Shown: positions 36,361 through 44,758, numbered from the stretch's first letter. The stretch is 64,000 nucleotides of DNA from Vicingaceae bacterium (GCA_018402765.1 JAGYIE010000001.1:372001-436000), one strand, 5' to 3'. Program-made: numbers and translations. Notes: a model not told the origin generated them from the sequence alone.

Positions 36361-36573
36361 ACAAAAATTGAAATTAACATTAAAAAAAGCGATAAACAGT
36401 ATGCATTGGTTTATAAATATAATGAAGTTAGATTACCAAACGACTTTAAATTAAATCAACCGGGGTCTTTAGGTATGGAAATTATCCGTGCACTTACTGA
36501 GCAAATAGAGGCTGAAATTTTCTATTCTAATAATGGTGGTGCAGTGTTTAACATCAGCTTTCAGTTAAACTAA
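36361..36573 (+). pseudogene. C-terminal relic of a sensor histidine kinase (ATPase domain)
   Basis: An open frame without a start reads IEINIKKSDKQYALVYKYNE, VRLPNDFKLNQPGSLGMEII, RALTEQIEAEIFYSNNGGAV, FNISFQLN and a stop. This is the end of a HisKA_2-type HATPase domain: the D/N-NGVGLP box has become YNEVRLP, followed by the SLGMxIIRALTEQ helix and final strands. An upstream stop at 36334-36336 and the loss of everything before it mark it as a remnant. Confidence 0.72.
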
Positions 36574-36602
36574 AAAAACGACCCTCCTTTCGGAGAGTCG
36601 TT
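36572..36602 (-). terminator. Rho-independent terminator of the E1 dehydrogenase gene
   Basis: An 11-bp stem (36577-36587 with 36592-36602, one wobble), TTTC/GAAA loop, then seven T on the minus strand, 25 bases past the stop codon. Confidence 0.9.
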
Positions 36603-36627
36603 ATGATATTTTCAACGGAATTGTAGC

Positions 36628-38610
36628 TTAAAAAGCTAACAACGCCTTTAAATCATCCTCAAACTGATGAGAAGCTAAGAAATTTTTCTCCAAAATTGGA
36701 TTAAATGGTATAGCCGTATCTATACTTGCACATCTTTTTACAGGTGCATCTAATGCTATAAAGCAATTTTCCATAATTAGTGCAGATATATCAGAAGCGA
36801 TTCCACCACTGATTACATCTTCTTGTAATACAATTGCTCTTCCTGTTTTATTTACAGAAGTATAGATAGTTTCTGTATCTAACGGGCTTAACGTTCTTAA
36901 ATCAATCAAATCAGCTGAAATTTCAGGGTGCTTTTCCAATATTGCTAATGCCCAATGAACGCCCATGCCATAAGTAATAATAGAAACTTGCGTTCCTTCT
37001 TTTACTGTTCTCGCTTTTCCAAAAGGAATGGTATAATACCCTTCAGGTACTTTTCCACTTAGGCTTCTGTATAACGCTTTATGTTCGAAAAATAATACCG
37101 GATTCGGATCTTCAAAAGCAGTCAATAATAACCCTTTTGCATCTTCAGGAAAAGCAGGGTAAACCACTTTTAAACCAGGTGTATGTGTAAACCATGCTTC
37201 ATTACTTTGGGAATGGTAAGGCCCTGCTGCTACACCCGCACCTGTTGGCATCCTCACGACTACGTCTGCATTTTGTCCCCAACGGTAATGAATCTTAGCT
37301 AAATTGTTAACGATTTGATTGAATCCTTCGGTCACGAAATCGGCGAATTGCATTTCCATCATGGCTTTCTTTCCCTTAATCGACAATCCTAATGAAGTTC
37401 CAATAATCGCTGACTCACATAACGGTGTATTGCGCACTCTTTCTTTTCCAAATTGCTCTAGAAAACCATCGGTAATTTTGAAAACTCCACCGTATTCTGC
37501 AATATCTTGACCCATCAGCACCAAATCATCGTGCTTTACCATAGCTTCTCTTAACCCATCAGAAATGGCATCAATCATTCGCTTATCTTCTAATTGATCA
37601 GAAGCAGGTGTTTCTGTGAATTCAAATGGAGCATACATATCGCTCATCTCTTTTGCCGTATTTGCCACAACATCAGGCTCAGCATAAGCCAATTCTAATC
37701 CTTTTTCAATTTCACTTTTTATGCTCAATCGAAGTAAGGCTTCTTGATCTGCATCCCATGCGCCTATCGATTCTAAATATTCTCTGTAGCGATCTACCGG
37801 ATTACGCGTTTCCCATTCTTCAAATAATTCGTTAGGAACATATTTGGTTCCGGATGCTTCTTCGTGGCCACGCATTCTAAATGTCATACATTCAACTAAT
37901 ACAGGTCTAGGATTTTCTCGCATAGAAGCTGCTAAATCTTTTATAGTAGAATAAACATCCAACACATTATTGCCTTCAACTTTTACAGCCTCCATACCAT
38001 AACCAATCCCTTTATCAATAAACTGAGCACATTTAAACTGCTCAGATGATGGGGTTGATAAGCCATATCCATTGTTTTCAACGATGAACAAAACAGGCAA
38101 GTTCCAAACGGCCGCTACATTTAGTGACTCATGAAAATCGCCTTGACTTGCTCCGCCATCGCCGGTAAAAACTGCTGTAACTTCTTTTTTTTTATCTAAC
38201 AAACTAGCCAATCCTATTCCATCTGCTACACCTAACTGTGGCCCTAAATGTGAAATCATACCAACTATATTATAGTCGTTAGTACCAAAGTGAAACGATC
38301 GATCTCTACCTTTAGTAAAACCACTCATTTTACCTTGAAATTGAGCAAACAACCGATTTAATGGAATTCCTCTGGAAGTAAATACACCTAAATTTCGATG
38401 CATGGGCAAAATGTACTCGTCTGAATTTAAAGCTAGTGCCGTCCCAACAGAAATTGCTTCTTGTCCTATACCTGAAAACCATTTTGAAATTTTTCCTTGA
38501 CGCAATAAAACGAGCATCTTCTCCTCTATCATCCTAGGCTTTAGAAGATTCTTGTATAAGTCTTTTAAGGTATTTTGGTCGATATTTTTATGATCGAAAT
38601 GTAAACTCAT
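36628..38610 (-). CDS. Fused 2-oxoacid dehydrogenase E1 alpha/beta (branched-chain type)
   Basis: 660 residues. The first ~330 are E1 alpha: RMIEEKMLVLLRQGKISKWF, HRNLGVFTSRG, and the thiamine diphosphate loop VFTGDGGASQGDFHESLNVA, then VENNGYGLSTPSSEQF. The rest is E1 beta: VLMGQDIAEYGGVFKITDGF, TPLCESAIIGTSLGLSIKG, MEMQFADFVTEGFNQIVNNL. In other organisms these are two polypeptides of an alpha2beta2 enzyme. It decarboxylates branched-chain 2-oxoacids or pyruvate in the cytoplasmic multienzyme complex, needing E2 and E3 from elsewhere. The fused form is usual in Bacteroidota. Confidence 0.93.
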   Translation of the reverse strand: MSLHFDHKNIDQNTLKDLYKNLLKPRMIEEKMLVLLRQGKISKWFSGIGQEAISVGTALALNSDEYILPMHRNLGVFTSRGIPLNRLFAQFQGKMSGFTKGRDRSFHFGTNDYNIVGMISHLGPQLGVADGIGLASLLDKKKEVTAVFTGDGGASQGDFHESLNVAAVWNLPVLFIVENNGYGLSTPSSEQFKCAQFIDKGIGYGMEAVKVEGNNVLDVYSTIKDLAASMRENPRPVLVECMTFRMRGHEEASGTKYVPNELFEEWETRNPVDRYREYLESIGAWDADQEALLRLSIKSEIEKGLELAYAEPDVVANTAKEMSDMYAPFEFTETPASDQLEDKRMIDAISDGLREAMVKHDDLVLMGQDIAEYGGVFKITDGFLEQFGKERVRNTPLCESAIIGTSLGLSIKGKKAMMEMQFADFVTEGFNQIVNNLAKIHYRWGQNADVVVRMPTGAGVAAGPYHSQSNEAWFTHTPGLKVVYPAFPEDAKGLLLTAFEDPNPVLFFEHKALYRSLSGKVPEGYYTIPFGKARTVKEGTQVSIITYGMGVHWALAILEKHPEISADLIDLRTLSPLDTETIYTSVNKTGRAIVLQEDVISGGIASDISALIMENCFIALDAPVKRCASIDTAIPFNPILEKNFLASHQFEDDLKALLAF

Positions 38611-38639
38611 TGCTAGATTATTGAAGTATTTTAAGTATT

Positions 38640-38647
38640 CAAAGTTA
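38640..38647 (-). promoter_or_regulatory. -7 promoter box (TAACTTTG) for the E1 dehydrogenase
   Basis: A TAnnTTTG match on the minus strand, 29 bases before the ATG, within the left arm of the inverted repeat. Confidence 0.55.
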
Positions 38648-38659
38648 TGCGATTTTAGC

Positions 38660-38667
38660 TAACTTTG
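38660..38667 (+). promoter_or_regulatory. -7 promoter box (TAACTTTG) for the small Cys protein and histidine kinase
   Basis: A TAnnTTTG match 34 bases before the GTG at 38702, within the right arm of the inverted repeat. Confidence 0.55.
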
Positions 38668-38701
38668 AATTAATCTTAATGGTCTTTTTAACAAAGTTAC
38701 A

Positions 38702-38851
38702 GTGGAAACTATTTTTATCATTTTACTATTAGCTGCCTCTCTTTTGTATCTGATTTATGCATTGCGCAAACAAGTAAAATCCCATAATTGTGCCGATTGT
38801 GGCCTTATGGATATGAAAAAACAGTATGACGCAAAAAATAAGGGTGAATAG
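38702..38851 (+). CDS. Small Cys-pair membrane protein (resembles FeoB-associated type)
   Basis: 49 residues from a GTG start. Residues 3-20 form one hydrophobic helix (IFIILLLAASLLYLIYAL), then a basic stretch and a Cys pair in NCADCGLMDMKKQ. This layout, one helix then CxxC, resembles FeoB-associated Cys-rich membrane proteins, but no feo gene is nearby, so a metal role is only a guess. It lies just after a good promoter box and its stop is 6 bases before the histidine kinase ATG, so the two are cotranscribed. A function tied to the kinase is equally possible. Confidence 0.65.
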   Translation: METIFIILLLAASLLYLIYALRKQVKSHNCADCGLMDMKKQYDAKNKGE

Positions 38852-38857
38852 CTATTC

Positions 38858-40282
38858 ATGACTAACACAAAAAAAAGCAATAAAATAGAAAATAGATTAC
38901 GCATAATTCTTAGTGTGGCAGTAATACTGTTAATTATACTTTCTACTATATCTTATCGCAGTCTAAACTCATTTAAGTCAAAAAATGAAAGAGTAGCAAA
39001 TTCTACAGAGGTTTTGTATAATCTTCAAGGAATGGTGGTAGAGTTAAAAGATGCTGCAAACAATAATCTAGCCTATTTAATAACGCAAGATGATAATTTT
39101 CGAAAGCCTTCCATCAACTCAAAGATTAGCGTGATGGAATATTTTGAGGAATCAAAGCAGTTAACTACAGACAATCCAAAACAGCAAAAAAGGTTTGACC
39201 AACTTGAAAAGCTAATTAGTAAATCTTACACGATAGTAGAAAATATACAAAAGCAAAGTGCACAAAGCAGACTGACGGATGCAGAAATTCGACAGGTTCT
39301 TCAGCGAAAATTTGAGGTGATGGAAAGTATACAGTCCGTAGTTAGTCTCATTGAAGAAACTGAAAAAAAACGACTTAGCGATCGAAATATTGAGGTTGAA
39401 ATTGCATTGGAGGGAAATTATATCATGATTTCTATTTTTGCAGCACTTACACTGATTATTATTATTCTAGCTTACCTTAATTTTATGAATGACATAAAAT
39501 TAAGAAAATCATTAGAACTAAAGCTTCAAGATTCTGTTCACCTGCTGAGTCAGTCTAATAAAGAGCTAGAACAATTTGCCTATGTGGCTTCACATGACCT
39601 ACAAGAACCACTAAGAAAAGTTGTTTCCTTTTCAGATATAATACTCAGAAAACATGCAGATGGACTAGATGATAAAGGAAAAGCCTACTTTGACCGCATG
39701 GTTGCCTCGACTGAACGCATGCAAACCCTTATACACGATTTATTAAATTTTTCACGAACGACAAGAAACATAGGAGACAAAAAGTCAATTGAAATTAATG
39801 AAGTTATAAAAGACGTTCTAGAAGATCTTAGCCAAGCAATTAAAGATGCCAATGGAAAAGTAAAAATGAAACTTCAGGATGATATCCTAATTAAAGGTAC
39901 TCCTATTCAAATTCGACAATTAATTCAGAATATAATTTCTAATGCAATCAAATACAAAAAGAAAGATGTTAGTCCTGTTATTCGAATAAAATCAAAAATA
40001 ATTAATGCGGATAAGCTTTTAACTAAACTACCAATCGTTATTAGTTATACCTTTTTAGAAATTTCGATCAACGATAATGGTATTGGGTTTGATGAACAAT
40101 ACCTAGATAAAATATTCACCATATTTCAACGGCTACATGGACGCTCAGAATACAGTGGAACTGGCATTGGATTAGCACTGTGCAAGCGAGTAATTGATAA
40201 TCATAATGGATATATTACGGCTAAAAGTGAAAAGGAAAAAGGGAGTACTTTTTTCATTTATTTACCTATTGAAAATCACTAA
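38858..40282 (+). CDS. Membrane sensor histidine kinase
   Basis: 474 residues. TM1 (~16-31) and TM2 (~189-208) frame a ~155-residue helical extracytoplasmic domain (ELKDAANNNLAYLITQDDNF) of the CHASE3/four-helix type. HisKA follows with the phosphoacceptor His246 in YVASHDLQEPLRKVVSFSD, then HATPase with the N box IQNIISNAIKYKKKD, G1 ISINDNGIGFDEQYLDKIF and G2 GTGIGLALCKRVIDNHNG. This HisKA subtype is related to phytochrome-like kinases. No response regulator is adjacent, so its partner is elsewhere. Confidence 0.9.
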   Translation: MTNTKKSNKIENRLRIILSVAVILLIILSTISYRSLNSFKSKNERVANSTEVLYNLQGMVVELKDAANNNLAYLITQDDNFRKPSINSKISVMEYFEESKQLTTDNPKQQKRFDQLEKLISKSYTIVENIQKQSAQSRLTDAEIRQVLQRKFEVMESIQSVVSLIEETEKKRLSDRNIEVEIALEGNYIMISIFAALTLIIIILAYLNFMNDIKLRKSLELKLQDSVHLLSQSNKELEQFAYVASHDLQEPLRKVVSFSDIILRKHADGLDDKGKAYFDRMVASTERMQTLIHDLLNFSRTTRNIGDKKSIEINEVIKDVLEDLSQAIKDANGKVKMKLQDDILIKGTPIQIRQLIQNIISNAIKYKKKDVSPVIRIKSKIINADKLLTKLPIVISYTFLEISINDNGIGFDEQYLDKIFTIFQRLHGRSEYSGTGIGLALCKRVIDNHNGYITAKSEKEKGSTFFIYLPIENH

Positions 40283-40285
40283 TCG

Positions 40286-42157
40286 TTGAAAGCAAAGCCA
40301 ACTTATCATTCCATTCTTTTTATTCAGCGTATCGCAATTGCATTAATACTATATGGTTTACTAAGAGTTGCATTTGTACTTCTAAATAAAAGTTTCTTCC
40401 CTCCTGCTGACGTAATGGTTTTTGTTGGTGGCCTATTGTTCGATTTATCTGCTGTAGCCTATGTTTACTTACCCTTCATTTTGGCTTCAACTATACCATT
40501 TTCGTTTAGGAGTAAATCGGGTTATCAATTATTTCTAAAGATCTTATTTTATATATCAACCATAATTTCTATTGTAGTTTCGCTAAGTGATCTAATCTAC
40601 TATAGGTTTACCTTAAAACGGTCAACAGCTGATTTGCTTCATTTTATAACAACAGGAAATGATACATTTCGATTAATTCCTCAGTTTCTCAAAGATTACT
40701 ACTATATGGTTATTGTTGCGATTATATTGATCGTCATTGTTGAATTTTTGTATAGAAAAACTGAGAAAAGACCGATTACCCGCACATCTTGGTGGAAATC
40801 ATCAATTATGTTTATCGTGTTGATAGGATTGGCTGTTATTGCTAGCAGAGGAGGAATACAACTTAGGCCAATTACTGCCATGGAAGCTAGCAAGTACACA
40901 ACTATTGACCGATTACCAATGGTGCTCAATACACCATTTACCATCAGTAGATCTCTTTTTAAAGAAGGTTTGAGCCCTGTTCATTACTTTGAAGAGGACG
41001 AACTTGATTCGATCTACACACCTAAGCATACCATTAATAATAGACCGGTTAGTTCTCCACCAAACATTGTACTGGTTATTCTAGAAAGTTTTTCTGCTGA
41101 ATATATTGGATTTTATAACGATGGTAAAGGTTACACACCTTTTTTGGATTCGTTGATGAAGGAAAGTATCGTGTTTGAAAACGCTTACGCAAATGGAAAA
41201 AAATCGATTGAAGCGCTACCGTCTTTATTAGCAGGGATACCTAGTTTAATGGAGTCTCCTTATGCTACATCTATTTACAACAACAATTCAATAAACGGAA
41301 TAGGCACACTGCTTAAAACTAAAGGATACAATAGCAGTTTTTATCATGGGGGTACAAACGGTACCATGAACTTTGATATTTTCTCCCAAATAGCAGGAAT
41401 TGATAGCTATTACGGTTTGAATGAATATCCAAATCAAGTTGATTATGATGGAAATTGGGGAATATTTGACGAACTCTATTTACAGTATTTTGCAGATGAA
41501 TTATCCAAAAAATCGACTCCATTTTTTACTTCCATATTTACCTTATCATCGCACCACCCCTACACCATTCCCACACAACATCAAGGAAAGTTTCCAAAAG
41601 GAGAGCTAGAAATTCATGAAAGTATAGGGTATGTAGATTATGCATTAAAACGTTTTTTTGAAAAGGCTCAACAACAACCATGGTATGCCAATACAGTCTT
41701 TATTCTTACTGCAGATCATACTGCCCAAACAGCCAATCCAGCATATAAAAATAGAACAGGTATTTTTAAGGTTCCTTTTATTATTTCCAATTATTCTGAT
41801 TCAGCAGGAGTTATCTCCTCAGCTGTTCAACAAACTGATTTTATTCCACTTGCCTTAGATCTATCAGGTTTCTCTGGAGATGCTATCTTTTTTGGCAATA
41901 ACCCGTTAAAAGAAAGTGAGCATTTTGCAGTAAATTATATCAATGGGATTTATCAACTTATCACAGATGACTATAGCTATCTTTTTGATGGTGAAAAAGC
42001 TATGGGTTTATACAATTTAAAAACAGATCCAACCCAACAAAAAAACCTGATGGACACTACACGAATGGAACAGCAAAAATTGGATCAAAAACTAAAAGCG
42101 ATTCTTCAACAGTATACAAATAGAATGATTAATAATGACCTTAAACTAAATAAATAG
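40286..42157 (+). CDS. LTA-synthase-like sulfatase-family membrane phosphotransferase
   Basis: 623 residues from a TTG 3 bases after the kinase; the next Met is inside the membrane region, so TTG is favoured. About five N-terminal helices (to ~190) precede an extracytoplasmic alkaline-phosphatase/sulfatase domain: PNIVLVILESFSAEYIGFYN (metal Glu), ENAYANGKKSIEALPSLLAG with the Ser/Thr nucleophile position, SFYHGGTNGTMNF, TLSSHHPYTIP and FILTADHTAQT (DH metal site). The family transfers phosphoglycerol from phosphatidylglycerol (LtaS, OpgB) or similar groups. In a Gram-negative it probably decorates surface glycans or lipids. Confidence 0.87.
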   Translation: MKAKPTYHSILFIQRIAIALILYGLLRVAFVLLNKSFFPPADVMVFVGGLLFDLSAVAYVYLPFILASTIPFSFRSKSGYQLFLKILFYISTIISIVVSLSDLIYYRFTLKRSTADLLHFITTGNDTFRLIPQFLKDYYYMVIVAIILIVIVEFLYRKTEKRPITRTSWWKSSIMFIVLIGLAVIASRGGIQLRPITAMEASKYTTIDRLPMVLNTPFTISRSLFKEGLSPVHYFEEDELDSIYTPKHTINNRPVSSPPNIVLVILESFSAEYIGFYNDGKGYTPFLDSLMKESIVFENAYANGKKSIEALPSLLAGIPSLMESPYATSIYNNNSINGIGTLLKTKGYNSSFYHGGTNGTMNFDIFSQIAGIDSYYGLNEYPNQVDYDGNWGIFDELYLQYFADELSKKSTPFFTSIFTLSSHHPYTIPTQHQGKFPKGELEIHESIGYVDYALKRFFEKAQQQPWYANTVFILTADHTAQTANPAYKNRTGIFKVPFIISNYSDSAGVISSAVQQTDFIPLALDLSGFSGDAIFFGNNPLKESEHFAVNYINGIYQLITDDYSYLFDGEKAMGLYNLKTDPTQQKNLMDTTRMEQQKLDQKLKAILQQYTNRMINNDLKLNK

Positions 42158-42189
42158 TGATTAATTTTACTATTCTAAAAATTTAAGTA

Positions 42190-43074
42190 TTGTCAATTTA
42201 CGCTAAAAAATATCAACTCCTTTTTATAATCAATCCCCATTCAGGAGTACAGTCAAAAGATAGTGTCATTCAGTTAATTGACAAGCACTTAAATAAAGAT
42301 AAATTCGATTATCAAGTCATCTATACAGAAGGCCCAAAACATGCAATAGCATTAAGTAAAAATGGTGTTTTGAATCAATTAGATGCTGTGATAGCTGTTG
42401 GTGGAGATGGCTCTGTAAATGAAGTAGGCCAAGCCTTAATTCATAGTTCTACTGCACTTGGAATTTTACCAATGGGTTCGGGAAATGGGTTAGCGCGGCA
42501 TCTTAAAATACCATTAAATACAGCTGAGGCCTTAGAACGAATCAATCGATTTGAATACAAACGAATTGATACTGCAACCATCAACGAGGAGCCGTTCTTA
42601 GGCACTGCAGGTTTAGGCTTTGATGCACACGTTGGTTGGAAATTTGCAGAATTTGGTAAGCGTGGTTTCTTTTCATACATGCAAGTTACTGCAAATGAAT
42701 TTTTTAAGTTTACACCTGATCTGTACACGGTAGAAGTTGATGGTACAAGTATAGAATCCAATGCCTTTCTGGTCAGTTTTGCTAACTCGTCTCAATTTGG
42801 AAATAATGCGTGGATTGCTCCCTCTGCTGAAATTGACAATGGACTAATTTCCGTTTGTGTACTTGAAAAATTTCCAACTTTGATGGTACCTGATATGATT
42901 TTTAAATTATTTAGCAAACAATTAGAGAAATCAAAGTATTACAAGGTTTATAAGGGCAAAGAAATTAAAATCAAACACCATAGAGATATTGCCCATATAG
43001 ATGGAGAACCAATACATGTAAAAGAAGAATTAATTATCAAAGTTATTCCGGCTTCTCTGGATGTGATTTGCTAA
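42190..43074 (+). CDS. Diacylglycerol kinase-family lipid kinase (YegS/DgkB type)
   Basis: 294 residues from a TTG start. LFIINPHSGVQSKD is the first family motif; the ATP-binding loop is AVIAVGGDGSVNEVGQALI, followed by LGILPMGSGNGLARHLKIPL. The C-terminal beta-sandwich ends with IAHIDGEPIHVKEELIIKVI. It phosphorylates a lipid alcohol such as diacylglycerol, giving phosphatidic acid, at the inner membrane's cytoplasmic face. It follows the LtaS-like gene by 32 bases; LtaS-type reactions release diacylglycerol, which this kinase could recycle. Confidence 0.9.
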   Translation: MSIYAKKYQLLFIINPHSGVQSKDSVIQLIDKHLNKDKFDYQVIYTEGPKHAIALSKNGVLNQLDAVIAVGGDGSVNEVGQALIHSSTALGILPMGSGNGLARHLKIPLNTAEALERINRFEYKRIDTATINEEPFLGTAGLGFDAHVGWKFAEFGKRGFFSYMQVTANEFFKFTPDLYTVEVDGTSIESNAFLVSFANSSQFGNNAWIAPSAEIDNGLISVCVLEKFPTLMVPDMIFKLFSKQLEKSKYYKVYKGKEIKIKHHRDIAHIDGEPIHVKEELIIKVIPASLDVIC

Positions 43075-43179
43075 GCTTCTCTCAGCTCAACTAAAATGAG
43101 AGTAAAATAGTTTTTCAAGTCAGTAATAATCTTATAAACAATTTGTTATTCGCATTATGAAAGTAGTTATTGGTCGAGA

Positions 43180-43297
43180 AAGAGATGATTAGGGACAAGA
43201 TCTTATCAGTAATGACAATAACTATTGCATCATTGGACACACCAATTCATTTAACAATAATGCGAACGATGTGTATATCGTAAAATACAAAAGATAA
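43180..43297 (+). pseudogene. Fragment of a repeat-type surface protein
   Basis: A frame with one internal stop (TAG after ERDD) reads GQDLISNDNNYCIIGHTNSF then NNNANDVYIVKYKR and a stop. It matches the repeat found in secreted Bacteroidota beta-propeller-like proteins (G-x-T-N-S-F-...-D-V-Y-I-V-K). Only about one repeat survives and there is no start or signal, so it is a relic. Confidence 0.5.
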
Positions 43298-43314
43298 CCC
43301 TTATGTGATTCGAA

Positions 43315-43725
43315 TTAAAGCAATTGATATATTGATATGATAAAAAGAACTGTCCACAATGCAGTTCTTTTTTTATTGATTCGAACCAAAGCTTCACCAG
43401 CTTCTTTATTTTTTTCTTCAAAGTCAATTTTATGATGAAGTGGTACTGCTTCGAAAAAAGTCAATCCCCATAACAATAAACAAATAATAGCCGATAGAGC
43501 GTTCAACCATGTAAATGCCAAAAAGAACTGAAAAGCAATTATCCCGGTTTGCAAAAACATAATGGGAGCCACGATATACGAAACGTGTTTAGTGTAGACA
43601 AGATGCCATTTTCGCAAATCTTCTTCAGCAAAGTAGACAAAACTAGGATACACGACTAATTGTACCATCCAAATCAAGACAACTGCTCCAAAATCTATAA
43701 TTGCTCTAGCTATTTCAATGTTCAT
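43315..43725 (-). CDS. Hypothetical four-helix integral membrane protein
   Basis: 136 residues from the ATG at 43725; this ATG overlaps the DoxX frame's stop (ATGA), which supports it over a start 33 bases upstream. Four hydrophobic helices are separated by short polar loops (LVVYPSFVYFAEEDLRKWHL, TKHVSYIVAPIMFLQTGIIA, FFEAVPLHHKIDFEEK). I do not recognise a family with a known reaction. It is the last of three membrane-protein genes read in the same direction. Confidence 0.7.
   Translation of the reverse strand: MNIEIARAIIDFGAVVLIWMVQLVVYPSFVYFAEEDLRKWHLVYTKHVSYIVAPIMFLQTGIIAFQFFLAFTWLNALSAIICLLLWGLTFFEAVPLHHKIDFEEKNKEAGEALVRINKKRTALWTVLFIISIYQLL
43342..43372. terminator. Terminator-like hairpin inside the 3' end of the membrane-protein gene
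   Basis: An 11-bp stem (43342-43352 with 43362-43372), 9-base loop, with T runs on both strands. It could stop transcripts from the plus-strand side (42190 gene) or the minus-strand side. It lies within the last codons of the 43315-43725 gene, which is unusual. Confidence 0.45.
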
Positions 43726-44126
43726 TTTAAGGAATAATTGCGATAAGTAAAGGCCCAATACATCAAAAATGGGTGCACTACGATTAATCTAACCCATGCC
43801 ACCCAAGGATCAAAACAAATGGACTCAGAGATGCAACTTCCCATTTGGATAAAATAAATGTGAGCAGGTAAAAAAGCAATCAGCAACAGCACAATACCGT
43901 ACACAGACCATTTTCGGGTTAATGAAAATCATAAACCAACGGCTAAAAGAACTTCAAATAAGCCACTTAAAAGGTTCAATTCTATTATGTAGAATAAATA
44001 TGGTGGTATGAGCGGCCAATACACTTCAGGCGAAACAAAATGATTAATTCCACCGGCGAAGTAAACCAAAAACAAGCCTATGAAACCTATTTTTTTAAGC
44101 AGTGAGCTTCCAATTTGTTTTTTCAT
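43722..44126 (-). pseudogene. DoxX-like membrane protein, interrupted by one in-frame TGA
   Basis: One frame of 134 codons is broken only by TGA at 43929-43931. Before it: LVYFAGGINHFVSPEVYWPL, IPPYLFYIIELNLLSGLFEV. After it: KWSVYGIVLLLIAFLPAHIY, FIQMGSCISESICF, then a last helix. This is a normal four-helix DoxX-type protein when read through. It overlaps the gene before it by 32 bases and the gene after it by ATGA, so the operon structure is intact and the stop is probably recent, or a sequencing error. Its function in intact form is unknown (quinone-oxidoreductase-like membrane subunit family). Confidence 0.72.
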
Positions 44127-44502
44127 GCACTGTTTTTAAAATCAAAAAGAATGGAATCCACCAAATTAAATCATTGGTATATAGCGTATAGCTAAATTCA
44201 AATGGAACAGTTTCTAAGATAAAGTAATTCATTAAAAAGCCCAATGGACCAAAGATTTTCCCAAGAAATCCGACCATTACTATCGGCCAATGCCTAATGG
44301 CATCATAACTTGCTAGCCAATACCCTATTCCATAAACGCCTACAATCATACCCATTCCTTGCCAAATGGTCAAATTTTCAGGAGCTTGCATATTGGTAAT
44401 GGTAAAAAAATGTGTGGGAAAAAGTACTACCCAGGCACCCCAAATAATGTTATAAACAGCAGCTAATTGTAGTGTTATTTTCATCCATTTTTTCTGATTC
44501 AT
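44095..44502 (-). CDS. Hypothetical four-helix membrane protein
   Basis: 135 residues with four hydrophobic segments (LAAVYNIIWGAWVVLFPTHF, GMGMIVGVYGIGYWLASYDA, IVMVGFLGKIFGPLGFLMNY, LIWWIPFFLIL). I do not recognise a characterised family. It is the first gene of the three-gene membrane cluster and overlaps the DoxX frame. The 280 bases upstream (44503-44782) hold no gene I can see. Confidence 0.7.
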   Translation of the reverse strand: MNQKKWMKITLQLAAVYNIIWGAWVVLFPTHFFTITNMQAPENLTIWQGMGMIVGVYGIGYWLASYDAIRHWPIVMVGFLGKIFGPLGFLMNYFILETVPFEFSYTLYTNDLIWWIPFFLILKTVHEKTNWKLTA

Positions 44503-44750
44503 GCAATCGAAACAACTGCTTAATTCAAAAGTTTATGCAATAGAATAATTGTTAATCCTTGAATTTCAAAGCAATTCATTTTGAGATGAATACTCTAATA
44601 TTTAAAACAGAGAAAAAGGTTGTTAGTTTGAGCAGAGTCGAATATAAAAGATTATTTGAAGGATATTAAAACATCGAAATGCAAAGAATAAAATTAATGA
44701 ATTCATTATTTAAAACTACCAAAAGCAATTAATCAAACATAAACCTTGGT

Positions 44751-44758
44751 TACCTTTG
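44751..44758 (+). promoter_or_regulatory. -7 promoter box (TACCTTTG) for lplA
   Basis: A full TAnnTTTG match 24 bases before the lplA ATG. Confidence 0.5.

Larger units (their letters stand above)
38638..38669. repeat. Perfect 10-bp inverted repeat between divergent genes
   Basis: TTCAAAGTTA (38638-38647) and TAACTTTGAA (38660-38669), 12 bases apart, lie between the E1 gene and the small Cys protein gene. Each arm contains a TAnnTTTG promoter box pointing outward, so it is either two back-to-back promoters or an operator. Confidence 0.75.

Noticed and set aside
43080-43110. Terminator after the lipid kinase gene (TCTCA...TGAGA hairpin)
   Set aside because: The stem is only ~6 bp with a long loop and lacks a T run; the hairpin at 43342-43372 is a better candidate.
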